Below are positions 29,481 to 39,155 of a stretch of 64,000 nt of DNA, piece by piece. The notes beneath the pieces are model-generated. The model worked only from the letters and a program-made list of their open reading frames with translations, was not told the origin of the DNA and searched no databases. The stretch comes from Orbaceae bacterium lpD02 (GTDB lineage: Bacteria; Pseudomonadota; Gammaproteobacteria; Enterobacterales; Orbaceae), in the NCBI GenBank assembly GCA_036251875.1, contig CP133960.1, positions 1,594,258 to 1,658,257 of the forward strand, written 5' to 3'. The stretch's first letter is position 1. Each line of letters begins with the position of its first letter. A program made the position numbers and the translations under genes.

Positions 29481-30665
29481 ATGATTAAAAAAACCAATAG
29501 TTCCTCGCCAACAAAAACACTATCACAGCGAACAATTACCGTCCGAGGTGGGCTCAATAGTGATGATCAACATGGTGCTGTCATTCCTAAAATATCATTA
29601 TCAACTTGCTATCGTTTTACTGAGTTTGCGAAACCAAGGGCATTTGATTATGGTCGAAAATCAACACCAAACCGTTATTCAGTTGAAAAAACGATTGCGG
29701 AATTAGAAAATGGCGTTGATGCTATTTTAACGAATAGTGGTATGTCAGCAATTCATTTGCTGTCTGTCGCCTTATTATCACCTAATGATTTAGTCATCGC
29801 TCCTCATGATTGTTATGGCGGAAGTTATCGATTGTTCGATAGTCTGAGTCAAAAAGGTTATTTTAAAGCAAAATTCATTAATCAATCCGATGATGCTGCA
29901 CTTGAACAAATACTTAACTTGAAGCCAAAACTGGTTTTGATTGAAACACCGAGTAATCCTCTTTTACGTGTTGTCGATATACAAAAAATCGCTAAACTGG
30001 CTCACCAGTCTGGAGCGCTCGTTTTAGTAGATAATACATTCATGACTCCTATTTTACAAAGCCCTTTCCTGTTAGGTGCAGATATTATTATTCATTCATG
30101 TACTAAATTTCTTAATGGTCATTCGGATTTACTTGCTGGAGTATTAGTTTTTCGCGAGCAAAGTATTGCTGAACAGGTTTTATGGTGGTCAAATAATATC
30201 GGTACGGCGAATTCGTCATTCGATGCTTATTTGTTACAAAGAGGATTACGTACATTGTCGGTTCGAGTGCTTGCTCAGCAAGAAAGTGCACTTAAAATTG
30301 TCAATTTTCTGGTTAGGCACCCTAAAATTGCAGCAGTACATCATCCATCGTTAGTCTCTACGCCTGGCCATGAAATTGCTAAGAAACAACAGAAAGGATT
30401 CGGCTCATTATTAAGCTTTGAACTAAAAGCAAGTATCGATAAAACAGCAATTTTTATAGAAAAACTAAAAATTTTCACTCTTGCTCAATCGCTTGGTGGC
30501 ACAGAAAGTCTTATTTCACACCCAACTACGATGACTCATTCAGGTATCAGCGCACAAGCACGCAAAGCCGCTGGGATTTCCGATCAGTTATTAAGAATTT
30601 CGGTTGGGCTGGAAGATAGCGATGATTTAATTGCCGATCTAGAGCAAGCACTAATGGCTATTTAA
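29481..30665 (+). CDS. metB: Cystathionine gamma-synthase
   Basis: A 394-residue PLP enzyme of the Cys/Met metabolism family joining O-succinylhomoserine and cysteine to cystathionine. The PLP lysine is Lys209 in HSCTKFLNGHSD; other family motifs are NSGMSAIHL and LIETPSNPLLRVVDI. Similarity to E. coli MetB is clearly greater than expected for MetC. AAGGTGA precedes the start. In E. coli metB is followed by metL; here it is followed by a convergent unrelated gene, so the operon is reduced to metB alone. Confidence 0.96.
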   Translation: MIKKTNSSSPTKTLSQRTITVRGGLNSDDQHGAVIPKISLSTCYRFTEFAKPRAFDYGRKSTPNRYSVEKTIAELENGVDAILTNSGMSAIHLLSVALLSPNDLVIAPHDCYGGSYRLFDSLSQKGYFKAKFINQSDDAALEQILNLKPKLVLIETPSNPLLRVVDIQKIAKLAHQSGALVLVDNTFMTPILQSPFLLGADIIIHSCTKFLNGHSDLLAGVLVFREQSIAEQVLWWSNNIGTANSSFDAYLLQRGLRTLSVRVLAQQESALKIVNFLVRHPKIAAVHHPSLVSTPGHEIAKKQQKGFGSLLSFELKASIDKTAIFIEKLKIFTLAQSLGGTESLISHPTTMTHSGISAQARKAAGISDQLLRISVGLEDSDDLIADLEQALMAI

Positions 30666-30804
30666 ATAGTTGCTAATGTTCGCTACTTAGCCATAATAAT
30701 ACTTAAATTAGTAGAGTGACCAAATTTAACGATGATGAAATAACTAAACACCTTTTAATATTTTTTTGTGGCGTAAAAATTACAATGGATAATTTTTATA
30801 TTTG

Positions 30805-31404
30805 TTATTTTTTCTTTTTCTTGCTAACTTTGTGACTAATAGTATTAGTCAAACTTCTATGCCAATAATAAAGATCTTTTGCTGGTACATAAATCAAACC
30901 TGCGATAGGTTCTACCCATGGCTGGGAGGCTTCATTTTCAATACTATACGGCTCGCTCTGCGCAAATAATTGCTGTTTAGTATCGGCATCGTTATCATCA
31001 CTATCGTTCAACATTTGGCAATTATCAAGTAAGTTCTGAGCTAATAAATCAGGCCAATTAATAACTGCATTTTTGGGTGTGACATAAGCGGAAATATGGC
31101 GGAGCATATCCCTAAATAATAACAGATAAACCATTTGTACGTTGCGCCCCGATAAATTTTTTAACTGCTGGTCATCTAACGAATTATTAATAATAGCAGG
31201 TCCCCATTTAAATAAAAAAGTCTCTTTATAAAATTTTATTAATGGGGTAATGTCTCGATAATATTTATTAACTAGGCGATCTATTTCTGTTGAAATTTGC
31301 ATAGTTGGATAACCGACATTATTGCGCCCATATAGCTCTCTACCGGTAAGAGGAGCTGATTCCTTTTTTTTAGGGAGAATTCTACTTAAGAGATTAGCAA
31401 ACAT
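30805..31404 (-). CDS. Uncharacterised protein, last gene of the rnr-rlmB operon
   Basis: A 199-residue protein I do not recognise. It has no signal peptide or membrane helix. Features: basic N-terminus (LPKKKES), an aromatic- and charge-rich middle (residues 40-130, probably helical), an acidic patch NDSDDNDAD near residues 133-140, and a lysine tail ending KVSKKKKK. AAAGGAC lies before the ATG, and it follows rlmB by 26 nt on the same strand, so it is a genuine translated gene and probably co-transcribed with RNase R and RlmB. The E. coli gene at this position (yjfI) is a possible positional counterpart, but I see no basis to call homology. Confidence 0.7.
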   Translation of the reverse strand: MFANLLSRILPKKKESAPLTGRELYGRNNVGYPTMQISTEIDRLVNKYYRDITPLIKFYKETFLFKWGPAIINNSLDDQQLKNLSGRNVQMVYLLLFRDMLRHISAYVTPKNAVINWPDLLAQNLLDNCQMLNDSDDNDADTKQQLFAQSEPYSIENEASQPWVEPIAGLIYVPAKDLYYWHRSLTNTISHKVSKKKKK

Positions 31405-31430
31405 AACAAGTCCTTTTATTAAAAATAGCG

Positions 31431-32177
31431 CTATTTATTCTGATCACCTTTTTGTCTAACAGATTCAAAAAGGCAGATACCCGTTGCTACTGACACATTT
31501 AATGAAGAAACAAATCCTGACATAGGGATACTAATCAACTCATCGCAATGTTCCTTAGTCAAGCGCCTCATCCCTTCACCTTCTGCGCCCATAATAATGG
31601 CAAGCTTTCCTGTTAAATTACTCTGGTATAATGAATGATCGGCTTCACCAGCAGTACCTACGATCCAAATTTGATAATCTTCTTTTAACATGCGTAATGT
31701 CCTTGCTAAATTAGTCACTCGGATAACAGGTACACTTTCAGCAGCACCGCATGCTACTTTTTTAGCAATCGCATTTAATGGGGCCGATTTATCCTTAGGG
31801 ATAATAATGAGATCTACACCTGCCGCATCAGCGGTGCGGATGCATGCCCCTAGATTATGTGGGTCGGTTACACCATCAAGAATTAAAATTAATGGTTCAG
31901 CTTTTTGCATCAAAAGATCGGGTAAATCATTTTCATGGTAATTACGACCTTCTTTTATTCTAGCCATGATCCCTTGATGTACACCTTGTGAACTTTGTTC
32001 ATCGAGCCATTTTCTATCGACTAGCTTAACTGGTAGCCTTAATGACTCAATTTCTTGTACGAGCGTAGTTAACCGTTTATCATCACGATTTTTCAGTAAA
32101 TAAACATCTAAAATTCGCTCTGGGGAACGTGCTAGCATACCTTGTATCGCATGGATACCATATATCATTTCACTCAT
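31431..32177 (-). CDS. rlmB: 23S rRNA (guanosine-2251-2'-O)-methyltransferase RlmB
   Basis: A 248-residue SpoU/TrmH-family SPOUT methyltransferase: N-terminal L30e-like substrate domain (1-80) and C-terminal knotted SAM domain with [30 protein letters not shown] and [14 protein letters not shown]-type motifs ([18 protein letters not shown]). It methylates G2251 of the peptidyl-transferase P loop. Its ATG overlaps the rnr stop as ATGA, indicating translational coupling. Confidence 0.97.
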   Translation of the reverse strand: MSEMIYGIHAIQGMLARSPERILDVYLLKNRDDKRLTTLVQEIESLRLPVKLVDRKWLDEQSSQGVHQGIMARIKEGRNYHENDLPDLLMQKAEPLILILDGVTDPHNLGACIRTADAAGVDLIIIPKDKSAPLNAIAKKVACGAAESVPVIRVTNLARTLRMLKEDYQIWIVGTAGEADHSLYQSNLTGKLAIIMGAEGEGMRRLTKEHCDELISIPMSGFVSSLNVSVATGICLFESVRQKGDQNK

Positions 32178-34525
32178 TTAACTGACTTCTTCTTTGTTGA
32201 TGATTTTTTCGCCACTCTCTGACTGACCACTTTTTTTTCTGACTTATTTTTACGGCTTTTATTTTTCAATTTATCTTTATTTGCTATTTCCTTCATTTGT
32301 TTATTATTAGTTCTATCTTTAGCGGTTTTACCTGGACGGCGAGGTTTATTATCACTACCAATTAAACTAAAATCAATTTTTCTCTCTTCTGGATTAACGG
32401 CTTCAACCTTAATTTTAACCTTATCACCTAAACGATAAGAGAAACCGCTATTCTCGCCGATTAAACGCCCTCTGCCTGCATCAAAATTATAGTAATCATT
32501 TTCAAGGGTTGATACATGAACTAAACCGTCAATAAAGAGATCATCTAGGCGAACAAAAAAACCAAAGTTAGTAACACTTGATATTACCCCATCAAACACT
32601 TCCCCAACATGATCTCGCATAAAATCACATTTTAACCAATCGACAACATCGCGCACGGCCTCATCTGCACGTCTTTCAGTCATCGAGCAATGCTCGCCAA
32701 AATAGAGCATATCATTAAGATTGTAAAGGTGACCACCTGTTTTGCTTTCTTGATGATTTTGATTTGCTAAAATCCATTTAATAGTTCGATGCAGTAATAG
32801 ATCCGGATAGCGGCGAATTGGCGAGGTAAAATGAGCATAAGAATCAAGTGCTAACCCAAAATGTCCTCGATTTTCAGGATCATAAATAGCTTGCTTCATT
32901 GAGCGTAAAATCATTGTTTGTAGCATATCGCGATCAGGTCTTTCCGCAATCTGATCCATAAGCTTGGCAATATCTTTAGGTTGAGGTTTATCTCTACCTT
33001 CAAGTATTAAACCCAATTCGCTTAATACGCTACGCAAATTATTTAACCTATCTTCATCAGGTTTATCGTGCACACGATAAAGAGATGGAGTGCCTAATTT
33101 TTCAACTAACTTCGCTGCCGATACATTAGCTAGAATCATGCACTCTTCGATGATTTTATGAGCATCATTACGCTGGGCAATTTCAACGCGCTCAATACGT
33201 TTATCTGCATTAAAAATAAACTTTGGCTCTGCAGACTCAAAACTAATCGCTCCTCGTGCTGCTCGGGTTTTATCCAGCAACTTATAGAGTGCATATAGAT
33301 TTTCTAGATCTTTAACCTGTGATTGGTAATGTTCACGTAATTCTTCATCACCATTGAGAATTTTTTGTACTTTAGTATAAGTTAAACGTGCATGAGAATT
33401 CATTACGGCTTCGTAAAATTGATAACCCGTTAGTCGACCTTGGGTTGAAATTGTCATTTCGCATACTAAACATAAGCGGTCAATTTGTGGGTTTAACGAG
33501 CAGAGACCATTAGATAGTACTTCTGGTAACATTGGAATAACCCTTGATGGAAAATAAACCGATGTCCCACGGATGCATGCATCTTTATCTAAAGCGGTCT
33601 TTGGGCGAACATAATAGCTAACATCGGCAATCGCAACCCATAATCGATAGCCCCCTCCCTTATTCTTTTCGCAGTAAACCGCATCGTCAAAATCTCTAGC
33701 ATCTTCGCCATCAATAGTAACTAAAGGTAAATCAGTTAAATCTTTTCGACCTTTTTTGGCTTGATTTGATACGGTTTCGGATAATTTACTCACAGCTTTT
33801 TCGACTTCTGGCGGTAAAATATAAGGAATTTCATGATTACGAATAGCAATCTCTATTGCTAAATTCGTCCCCATATTTTCACCCAAAATCTCAGTAATTC
33901 GCCCAACTGCTTTTTGCCGACGTTCTGGTCTTTTTAGCAATTCTACAACCACAACGGCACCCATTCGTACCGTTTCTGTTAATTTTTCAGTAATTAAAAT
34001 ATCAAAATTTAATCGGCTATCGTCAGGAACAACAAAACCAATGCCTTGTTCGATAAAATAGCGACCAACAATTTGATTACTACGAGGTTCAAGTACTCTC
34101 ACTATACGAGCCTCGGTTTTCCCCTTGTATTGCTCACTCATCGGTTGTGCTAATACCACATCACCTTGCAATGTTTTGCGCATTTGCTCTGGTGATAAAA
34201 AATAATCCTCAGGCCGCCCTTCTACACGTAAAAAACCAAACCCATCACGGTGAGCAATAACAGAGCCTTTAACCATCGCTAGCTTTTCAGGCAACGCATA
34301 ACATTTTCGGCGAGTAAAAATAAGCTGACCATCACGTTCCATGGCTCGTAAACGACGATGCAAGGCCTCTTTTTGCTCTTCACCACTAAGCTGCATAGCT
34401 TGCGCAATATTATCCAAATTAGCAGGTTTGGCGATTTTTTCTAAATAGTTAAGAATTAATTCACGACTAGCAATCGGTGATTCATATTTTCCAGCTTCGC
34501 GCTCATAAAATGGATCTTTAATCAT
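32174..34525 (-). CDS. rnr: Exoribonuclease R
   Basis: A 783-residue 3'-5' exoribonuclease of the RNase II family. Order: N-terminal HTH-type region, two cold-shock domains, RNB catalytic domain with the metal-binding acidic motif [12 protein letters not shown] (around 270-285), S1 domain (about 640-720) and a lysine-rich tail. RNase R degrades structured RNA and faulty rRNA. AAGGAT precedes the start. First gene of rnr-rlmB-unknown; nsrR, its usual E. coli upstream neighbour, is absent. Confidence 0.97.
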   Translation of the reverse strand: MIKDPFYEREAGKYESPIASRELILNYLEKIAKPANLDNIAQAMQLSGEEQKEALHRRLRAMERDGQLIFTRRKCYALPEKLAMVKGSVIAHRDGFGFLRVEGRPEDYFLSPEQMRKTLQGDVVLAQPMSEQYKGKTEARIVRVLEPRSNQIVGRYFIEQGIGFVVPDDSRLNFDILITEKLTETVRMGAVVVVELLKRPERRQKAVGRITEILGENMGTNLAIEIAIRNHEIPYILPPEVEKAVSKLSETVSNQAKKGRKDLTDLPLVTIDGEDARDFDDAVYCEKNKGGGYRLWVAIADVSYYVRPKTALDKDACIRGTSVYFPSRVIPMLPEVLSNGLCSLNPQIDRLCLVCEMTISTQGRLTGYQFYEAVMNSHARLTYTKVQKILNGDEELREHYQSQVKDLENLYALYKLLDKTRAARGAISFESAEPKFIFNADKRIERVEIAQRNDAHKIIEECMILANVSAAKLVEKLGTPSLYRVHDKPDEDRLNNLRSVLSELGLILEGRDKPQPKDIAKLMDQIAERPDRDMLQTMILRSMKQAIYDPENRGHFGLALDSYAHFTSPIRRYPDLLLHRTIKWILANQNHQESKTGGHLYNLNDMLYFGEHCSMTERRADEAVRDVVDWLKCDFMRDHVGEVFDGVISSVTNFGFFVRLDDLFIDGLVHVSTLENDYYNFDAGRGRLIGENSGFSYRLGDKVKIKVEAVNPEERKIDFSLIGSDNKPRRPGKTAKDRTNNKQMKEIANKDKLKNKSRKNKSEKKVVSQRVAKKSSTKKKSVK

Positions 34526-34623
34526 GTCATATTATCCTTTTGATAATTTTAGAATAAGCATAACATAATTTTTCATATGCGATGAATGTCCAATAACGGT
34601 TTTTATAAAATAATTGATTGCCA

Positions 34624-34655
34624 TAAATAAAAAACCACTCCGAAAAGTGGTTTTT
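34624..34655 (-). terminator. Intrinsic terminator of sinI-like gene
   Basis: Ten-bp stem AAAAACCACT/AGTGGTTTTT (34630-34639 and 34646-34655) with a six-nt loop, followed on the minus strand by a T-rich stretch (34634 down to 34624). Located 28 nt past the stop of the adhesin partner gene; also usable in the reverse direction. Confidence 0.88.
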
Positions 34656-34683
34656 ACTATGTTAATGCTATAACTATACTTGA

Positions 34684-35790
34684 TTAGTGCGCCCATACGC
34701 CAAGTTTAAAGCCTTGTAAGCCAGCTTCTGGTTGAGTTGCGCCAAGCGCGGTTGCGGCACCCGCGCTAGTATTATTTTGAATTCCCTGATTTTCTGTGGC
34801 AGAAGCAGCAGTGAAAGTGACTGCGGCATTCGTCGCAGGTAACGTAAATTGTGCTGATGAACCTTTTTGTACAAAGTAAACATTATCAGCACCAGATGGA
34901 ACAGTACCATTAGCTGCGCTATTGCCTCCTGTTACATACCAATCGTAGCTAGTAAGACCAGCGTCAGCGGTAACATCGGTATTTGCATCCCAGACTTGAA
35001 CTTCATACGCATCAGTCAATGTAACATTTCCAGTACCTACACCAGCAGAGACGCTACCGTTTGCGACTTGGTAATCCTGACCAACAACTACGCTACCTGA
35101 AGAGGTAACCGCAACAATTTTAAGCCCAAAAGTATCACCTGGTTGAACCGGACCTGTTGAACCATCGCCGTGCTCTCCTCCGCCAGTACCACCATCAGGA
35201 GGATTTACTGGAGGGATAACTGGAGGAGTAACTGACCCTCCATCCCCAGATGTTCCTGAGTTAGTAATATCAGAAATGGACAACCAGTTATTTCTATCCG
35301 GTGACCCGAATACAGTAAATGGCTGAATAATAAAACCAATTTGAGTCGCATTCACAGCGCCAGCAGGGATAGCCCATTCTACAACTTGATAACCAGTTAG
35401 ATCGACACCATCATCCGATGCAGTACCTTGTCTAGAACTGCCCGTTAAATAACTGGCAGTCCAGCTACCATTTTTTAAGTAACTAAAACGAACAGAATCA
35501 GCACTTCTTAATACATCCGTATCACCATCGGCATCATTAGCTTTGAATATTAATTTAATTCGATCTCCAACGGACCATTTACTACCAGTAGATAATTTAG
35601 TTGAACCATGATAAATTTGAACATCAATAGAGTTATCACTTGTTGATGGGGTTGTCGATTTGCCATTTATAACTGGTGCGGTACCTAAAACGTCTAAGCT
35701 TGTTGTCGCGTTTAATGCAAAAGCACTACCAGCAGCATAACCGGCCAACAATAAACCTAATGCAATTTTTTTTATAGTTAACGTTTTCAT
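34684..35790 (-). CDS. Secreted SinI-like autotransporter-associated protein
   Basis: A 368-residue exported protein. Signal peptide (about 1-25, cut after SAFA), an N-terminal beta-rich domain (about 28-178, with WSVGDRIKLIFKANDADGD), a Pro/Gly/Asp-rich linker (about 180-218), and a C-terminal domain (about 220-368) with the segment YEVQVWDANTDVT and the end QGFKLGVWAH. The C-terminal domain resembles the C-terminal part of the adhesin encoded upstream. Length, export signal and position next to an intimin-like gene suggest the SinI family known beside Salmonella SinH; this is recalled family context, not a search result. Probably acts at the cell surface with the adhesin. Gap to the adhesin gene is 120 bp; a terminator follows. 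Confidence 0.7.
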   Translation of the reverse strand: MKTLTIKKIALGLLLAGYAAGSAFALNATTSLDVLGTAPVINGKSTTPSTSDNSIDVQIYHGSTKLSTGSKWSVGDRIKLIFKANDADGDTDVLRSADSVRFSYLKNGSWTASYLTGSSRQGTASDDGVDLTGYQVVEWAIPAGAVNATQIGFIIQPFTVFGSPDRNNWLSISDITNSGTSGDGGSVTPPVIPPVNPPDGGTGGGEHGDGSTGPVQPGDTFGLKIVAVTSSGSVVVGQDYQVANGSVSAGVGTGNVTLTDAYEVQVWDANTDVTADAGLTSYDWYVTGGNSAANGTVPSGADNVYFVQKGSSAQFTLPATNAAVTFTAASATENQGIQNNTSAGAATALGATQPEAGLQGFKLGVWAH

Positions 35791-35910
35791 AAGTAATTTA
35801 TTTTCCTATTTTATTTTTCAACATATTGCTTTGTATTTATATCAACACACCTTGTTGGTGTTCTACCTAAGTTTATAAAATAATTTATAAACTAAACTTT
35901 TAAAACATCA

Positions 35911-38715
35911 TTAATCAATGTCAATTCTAAGCTTAAATCCTTGATCCCCCGCGCACGCATTGGCAGAATTAACGCCACCAAGACTAATACTTGCAACGCT
36001 CTTGCCATTGAGGCTCGTGGCGCCACCTGGTAGGCCCGCATAACTAGCAACTGGCAATGTAAGACCTCTCATTTGATAGCTAATACTATTGGATACATTA
36101 AATAGATCACTTGCCACCAAAGCGCTATTTGGATCATCTCCTGCTATACTCGTGTCACCTGGTAGGATAGTATTTGCGCCAGCACAAGCCCCTACGTTAT
36201 CTCCAACTAATGACCATGCAACATTAGACGTCGTTGTAATATCATTATTTGCAGAATCTTCAACTTTTATTGTGTATGTTTCGCCTACCAATAAATTACT
36301 AACAATCGTCAAAATATTACTATTGTTAGCAACACCGATCACTGTTCCACCATTCAAGATAGTAATCTTACTAGGTGTGCCGCCTGAAAAAACGATTGTA
36401 GTCGGTGCAGCTCCTGTACCATGGTTAGGCGAGGAAGACTCATAAGACGAAAACTTTAAGCTGACATCAACGCTTCCTAATGATGCGCTAGTTGCGACTT
36501 CAAGCAAGAAATCATCAGAAATTGTGCTACTTCCAACCACTTTACTAATACTTTTAACTAATAAACAACTGGGTACCGTACTTGGGCATTTATGCACCGG
36601 ATTATCTGCAATGAAAGTCACTTTATTACCACCACTCGTCGCAGAATAAAGCTGGTTAATCTTTTCTATATCAGCAGCAGTTAATGATGAAGAAGAATAT
36701 GATTGACCTATCGCTAATGGAGCCGCACTAACATCTAATGGATATTCGGCAAATGTGGCATAGTCAGCAAATCCAGTGACCAAACCGCTTGGAATGGGTG
36801 ATGTCGCTGCTGAACTAATGTTAACCGGTGCTGAGACTAAGTTAGCCTGTAAAAAAACAGAAGAAATACCATCAGCAGCTACGGGATCCGTTACCGATCC
36901 TAATGCACCAGTACCGCCTGCGGGCACCGGCGTTACATTATTGAGCAAAAGCTGACGGCTTGAAGATGGCTTAATTGCAAGCCAAGAGGTATTTGATGTT
37001 GCTGTTCTCCCCTTACCATCCGTTAACAAAACATCAATAGTATAGCGCCCAGCAACCGCAACATTGCTACTTACAATCGGATTACGCTCACCCGTTATGC
37101 TATTAATATACTTAGGTACTAATATTGACCAGTTGTTAGTATCGGCTGTAGTGATTGAGTTCCACAAATTACTAGATGAACACACAGCCGAGCCAGCCCG
37201 GTTATAACAAAGATCACCATCCGCACCAACAGAAGATAAAGCCGCTAGATCAAGCAATCCTGTTACCGTGTTCCATGATGAAGGCGAAATAGTTATACCA
37301 TTTTTGGCATTATGTGCCACAATTCCGAGTGGAACAACTGTATTTTCTTCAAATACCCCTAATGAAGCTAAATCAACAGTAAATTTTTTCTCTTTATATT
37401 CAAGCACGATAAAGTTATTACGATCAACCAAATCATACCTGCTCCCCTTGAGTGAACGGGCAACTTGTACCATATCGGGATCCAATTGATCCTTTAGCGG
37501 TACCCCCAGACGGTAATTCATCGTTAGCTCTAGTTTAGCTGCTTTATTTGAATCCTGACCTTGTTTGTGTTCACCTTTTATAGTAAATAATGGTACTGGG
37601 GTATAATCGACACCCACCGTTATAGCATAAGGATCCTTTTGTAAATTATCCTTACCAAATAACGCAACTTTCTCGCCAAAATATTGCTCAAACATTAATG
37701 AGCCACCTAAATGAGGATAAGAAGGTAGGTAGCCTTGAAAGCGAACATCAAAACCTCTTGCCGCTCTTTCTAGATAATCATCAAAGTCTTTAGAATCTTT
37801 CCAATCAGACAATGGAGTATAGTAGTTTGCTGCAAGCTTCATATAATCAGACCAGGCTTCAAGACCCAATCCTAATCTATTATGATTGCGGCTAAAGTCA
37901 TGATCAAAAAATAGATTGTAACCAAACAACCAGCTCTTATCAGACGCATCCCAACGCTGGCCTATCCCCAAGTTACCAATTCGGCGGTTTTGTTCGTACT
38001 CTTGGTAGGTGAATTGTGAAAAAAGCAACATGTTTTCACTGTCATACCAAGGGCTAAAAAGCTTAACATTGACATTATTAAGCCTAGCTTGATCGCTCAC
38101 ATCAAACTGTAATTGAGCAGTACCAAAGTGCCCTAAAAAATCTTGTGCGGCAGATCGAATAGGATCAATGACTTGGCTATTAACTTGATTACGGACATAG
38201 TTTTCAGCATAATCTTGAGTTTTTGAATTTAACTCTTCTTTGACTTTCTGGGAAGACATACTGTCCCAATCTTGCTGCCCTAATGTCTGTAGTACTGAAG
38301 CAACGTGATGATCCAATCCATCACTATTCGCGCTCAGCTCAACTTTATCTGACGAACCTAAACTAGGCAAGTTACTATATTTATCTTCTACTGGGCTATG
38401 TTCTGCTTCTTTAGGCAATAATGGAGAATTAGCCGGTAAGACTATGCTATCCCCTATTTTTACGATATCAGTCTGATCATAATCCCCTTTATTAAGCTCA
38501 CGTAATTCAGTCACCGAAATACCACTTAATAAGGCAATTTGATATAAACTGCGCTGCTGGTTATTAATGAATATACGCGATTCATTTACGCTTGTAGGAT
38601 TGATATTTTCATCTATAACTGATGATGGTTGGCTGATCTTAGCTTGAACAATATTGCAACCTAATATGACCATTAAAAACGTAGAAATTATTGATAAATT
38701 AAGATTCTTTTTCAT
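35911..38715 (-). CDS. LysM inverse autotransporter adhesin (intimin/invasin, SinH-like)
   Basis: A 934-residue type Ve secreted adhesin. Signal peptide (about 1-25, VQA cleavage), LysM peptidoglycan-binding module (about 54-95, SLYQIALLSGISVTELRELN), an alpha-helical linker, the inverse-autotransporter beta-barrel (about 165-440; FSQFTYQEYEQNRRIGNLG, LFGYNLFFDHDFSRNHNR, GYLPSYPHLGGSLMFEQYF) and a 490-residue passenger (445-934) that ends up outside the cell. The passenger contains two copies of a YTIxV...TSNxxW module (558-583 and 814-840), six cysteines spaced as three likely disulfides (503/512, 710/717, 844/921) and ends GDQGFKLRIDID. Single passenger, no long Ig-repeat stalk. AAGGAA precedes the start. 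The name SinH-like rests on architecture plus the SinI-like neighbour. Confidence 0.85.
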   Translation of the reverse strand: MKKNLNLSIISTFLMVILGCNIVQAKISQPSSVIDENINPTSVNESRIFINNQQRSLYQIALLSGISVTELRELNKGDYDQTDIVKIGDSIVLPANSPLLPKEAEHSPVEDKYSNLPSLGSSDKVELSANSDGLDHHVASVLQTLGQQDWDSMSSQKVKEELNSKTQDYAENYVRNQVNSQVIDPIRSAAQDFLGHFGTAQLQFDVSDQARLNNVNVKLFSPWYDSENMLLFSQFTYQEYEQNRRIGNLGIGQRWDASDKSWLFGYNLFFDHDFSRNHNRLGLGLEAWSDYMKLAANYYTPLSDWKDSKDFDDYLERAARGFDVRFQGYLPSYPHLGGSLMFEQYFGEKVALFGKDNLQKDPYAITVGVDYTPVPLFTIKGEHKQGQDSNKAAKLELTMNYRLGVPLKDQLDPDMVQVARSLKGSRYDLVDRNNFIVLEYKEKKFTVDLASLGVFEENTVVPLGIVAHNAKNGITISPSSWNTVTGLLDLAALSSVGADGDLCYNRAGSAVCSSSNLWNSITTADTNNWSILVPKYINSITGERNPIVSSNVAVAGRYTIDVLLTDGKGRTATSNTSWLAIKPSSSRQLLLNNVTPVPAGGTGALGSVTDPVAADGISSVFLQANLVSAPVNISSAATSPIPSGLVTGFADYATFAEYPLDVSAAPLAIGQSYSSSSLTAADIEKINQLYSATSGGNKVTFIADNPVHKCPSTVPSCLLVKSISKVVGSSTISDDFLLEVATSASLGSVDVSLKFSSYESSSPNHGTGAAPTTIVFSGGTPSKITILNGGTVIGVANNSNILTIVSNLLVGETYTIKVEDSANNDITTTSNVAWSLVGDNVGACAGANTILPGDTSIAGDDPNSALVASDLFNVSNSISYQMRGLTLPVASYAGLPGGATSLNGKSVASISLGGVNSANACAGDQGFKLRIDID

Positions 38716-39155
38716 CTTAATTATTCCTTATTTATTCATCATTATTATTTATATTTGTTATTTATATTTATTATTAAATTTTCTTTACAAAAAAGCTTAA
38801 ATTCGTCAATTTATTAAGGGTAAGTATTGTATTTTATTAAAATTTGACGATAAATTTGGCATAATCGCTATTTTTTTAAATAAAATATATAAAATTGTAT
38901 ATCATTAATAAAATCACAAAAATTAACACTTCCTTACAAATAAGGTATGAAATTTACAATTTCATTAACGAGTAATCAATGTTTTTTTTGTTAATTTTTG
39001 GTCATTTATTAACCATGAAAGGTTTGTGGCCAACGAATTTTCCTTGCGCCATCTAGTTTATGCGGGAAATTTTGTATACAAAAATAAACTCGTTTAATTT
39101 GTAAAGAAATAAAAGAGATTAAAAATAATCTGACTAATTATAGTCATTATATTTT
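38716..39155. promoter_or_regulatory. 440-bp AT-rich region upstream of the adhesin
   Basis: No open frame with a plausible start and no RNA gene is visible. The DNA is strikingly AT-rich with long A/T tracts, the kind of sequence bound by H-NS-type silencers. It must hold the adhesin promoter on the minus strand, and the end of ubiX lies at its right edge (both genes are on the same strand). It contains the symmetric element at 38947-38965. Confidence 0.5.
38947..38965. repeat. Perfect 19-bp palindromic element
   Basis: ATGAAATT-TAC-AATTTCAT: two eight-base arms with a three-base centre, in the AT-rich region upstream of the adhesin gene. The size and symmetry fit a dimeric repressor site, but in DNA this AT-rich such palindromes can also arise by chance. 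Confidence 0.35.

Noticed and set aside
38640-38715. Lipobox in the adhesin signal peptide (ILGC at residues 17-20)
   Set aside because: Leucine at the -2 position is unusual for a lipobox, and a normal VQA cleavage site lies six residues later. Inverse autotransporters use ordinary signal peptidase I sites.
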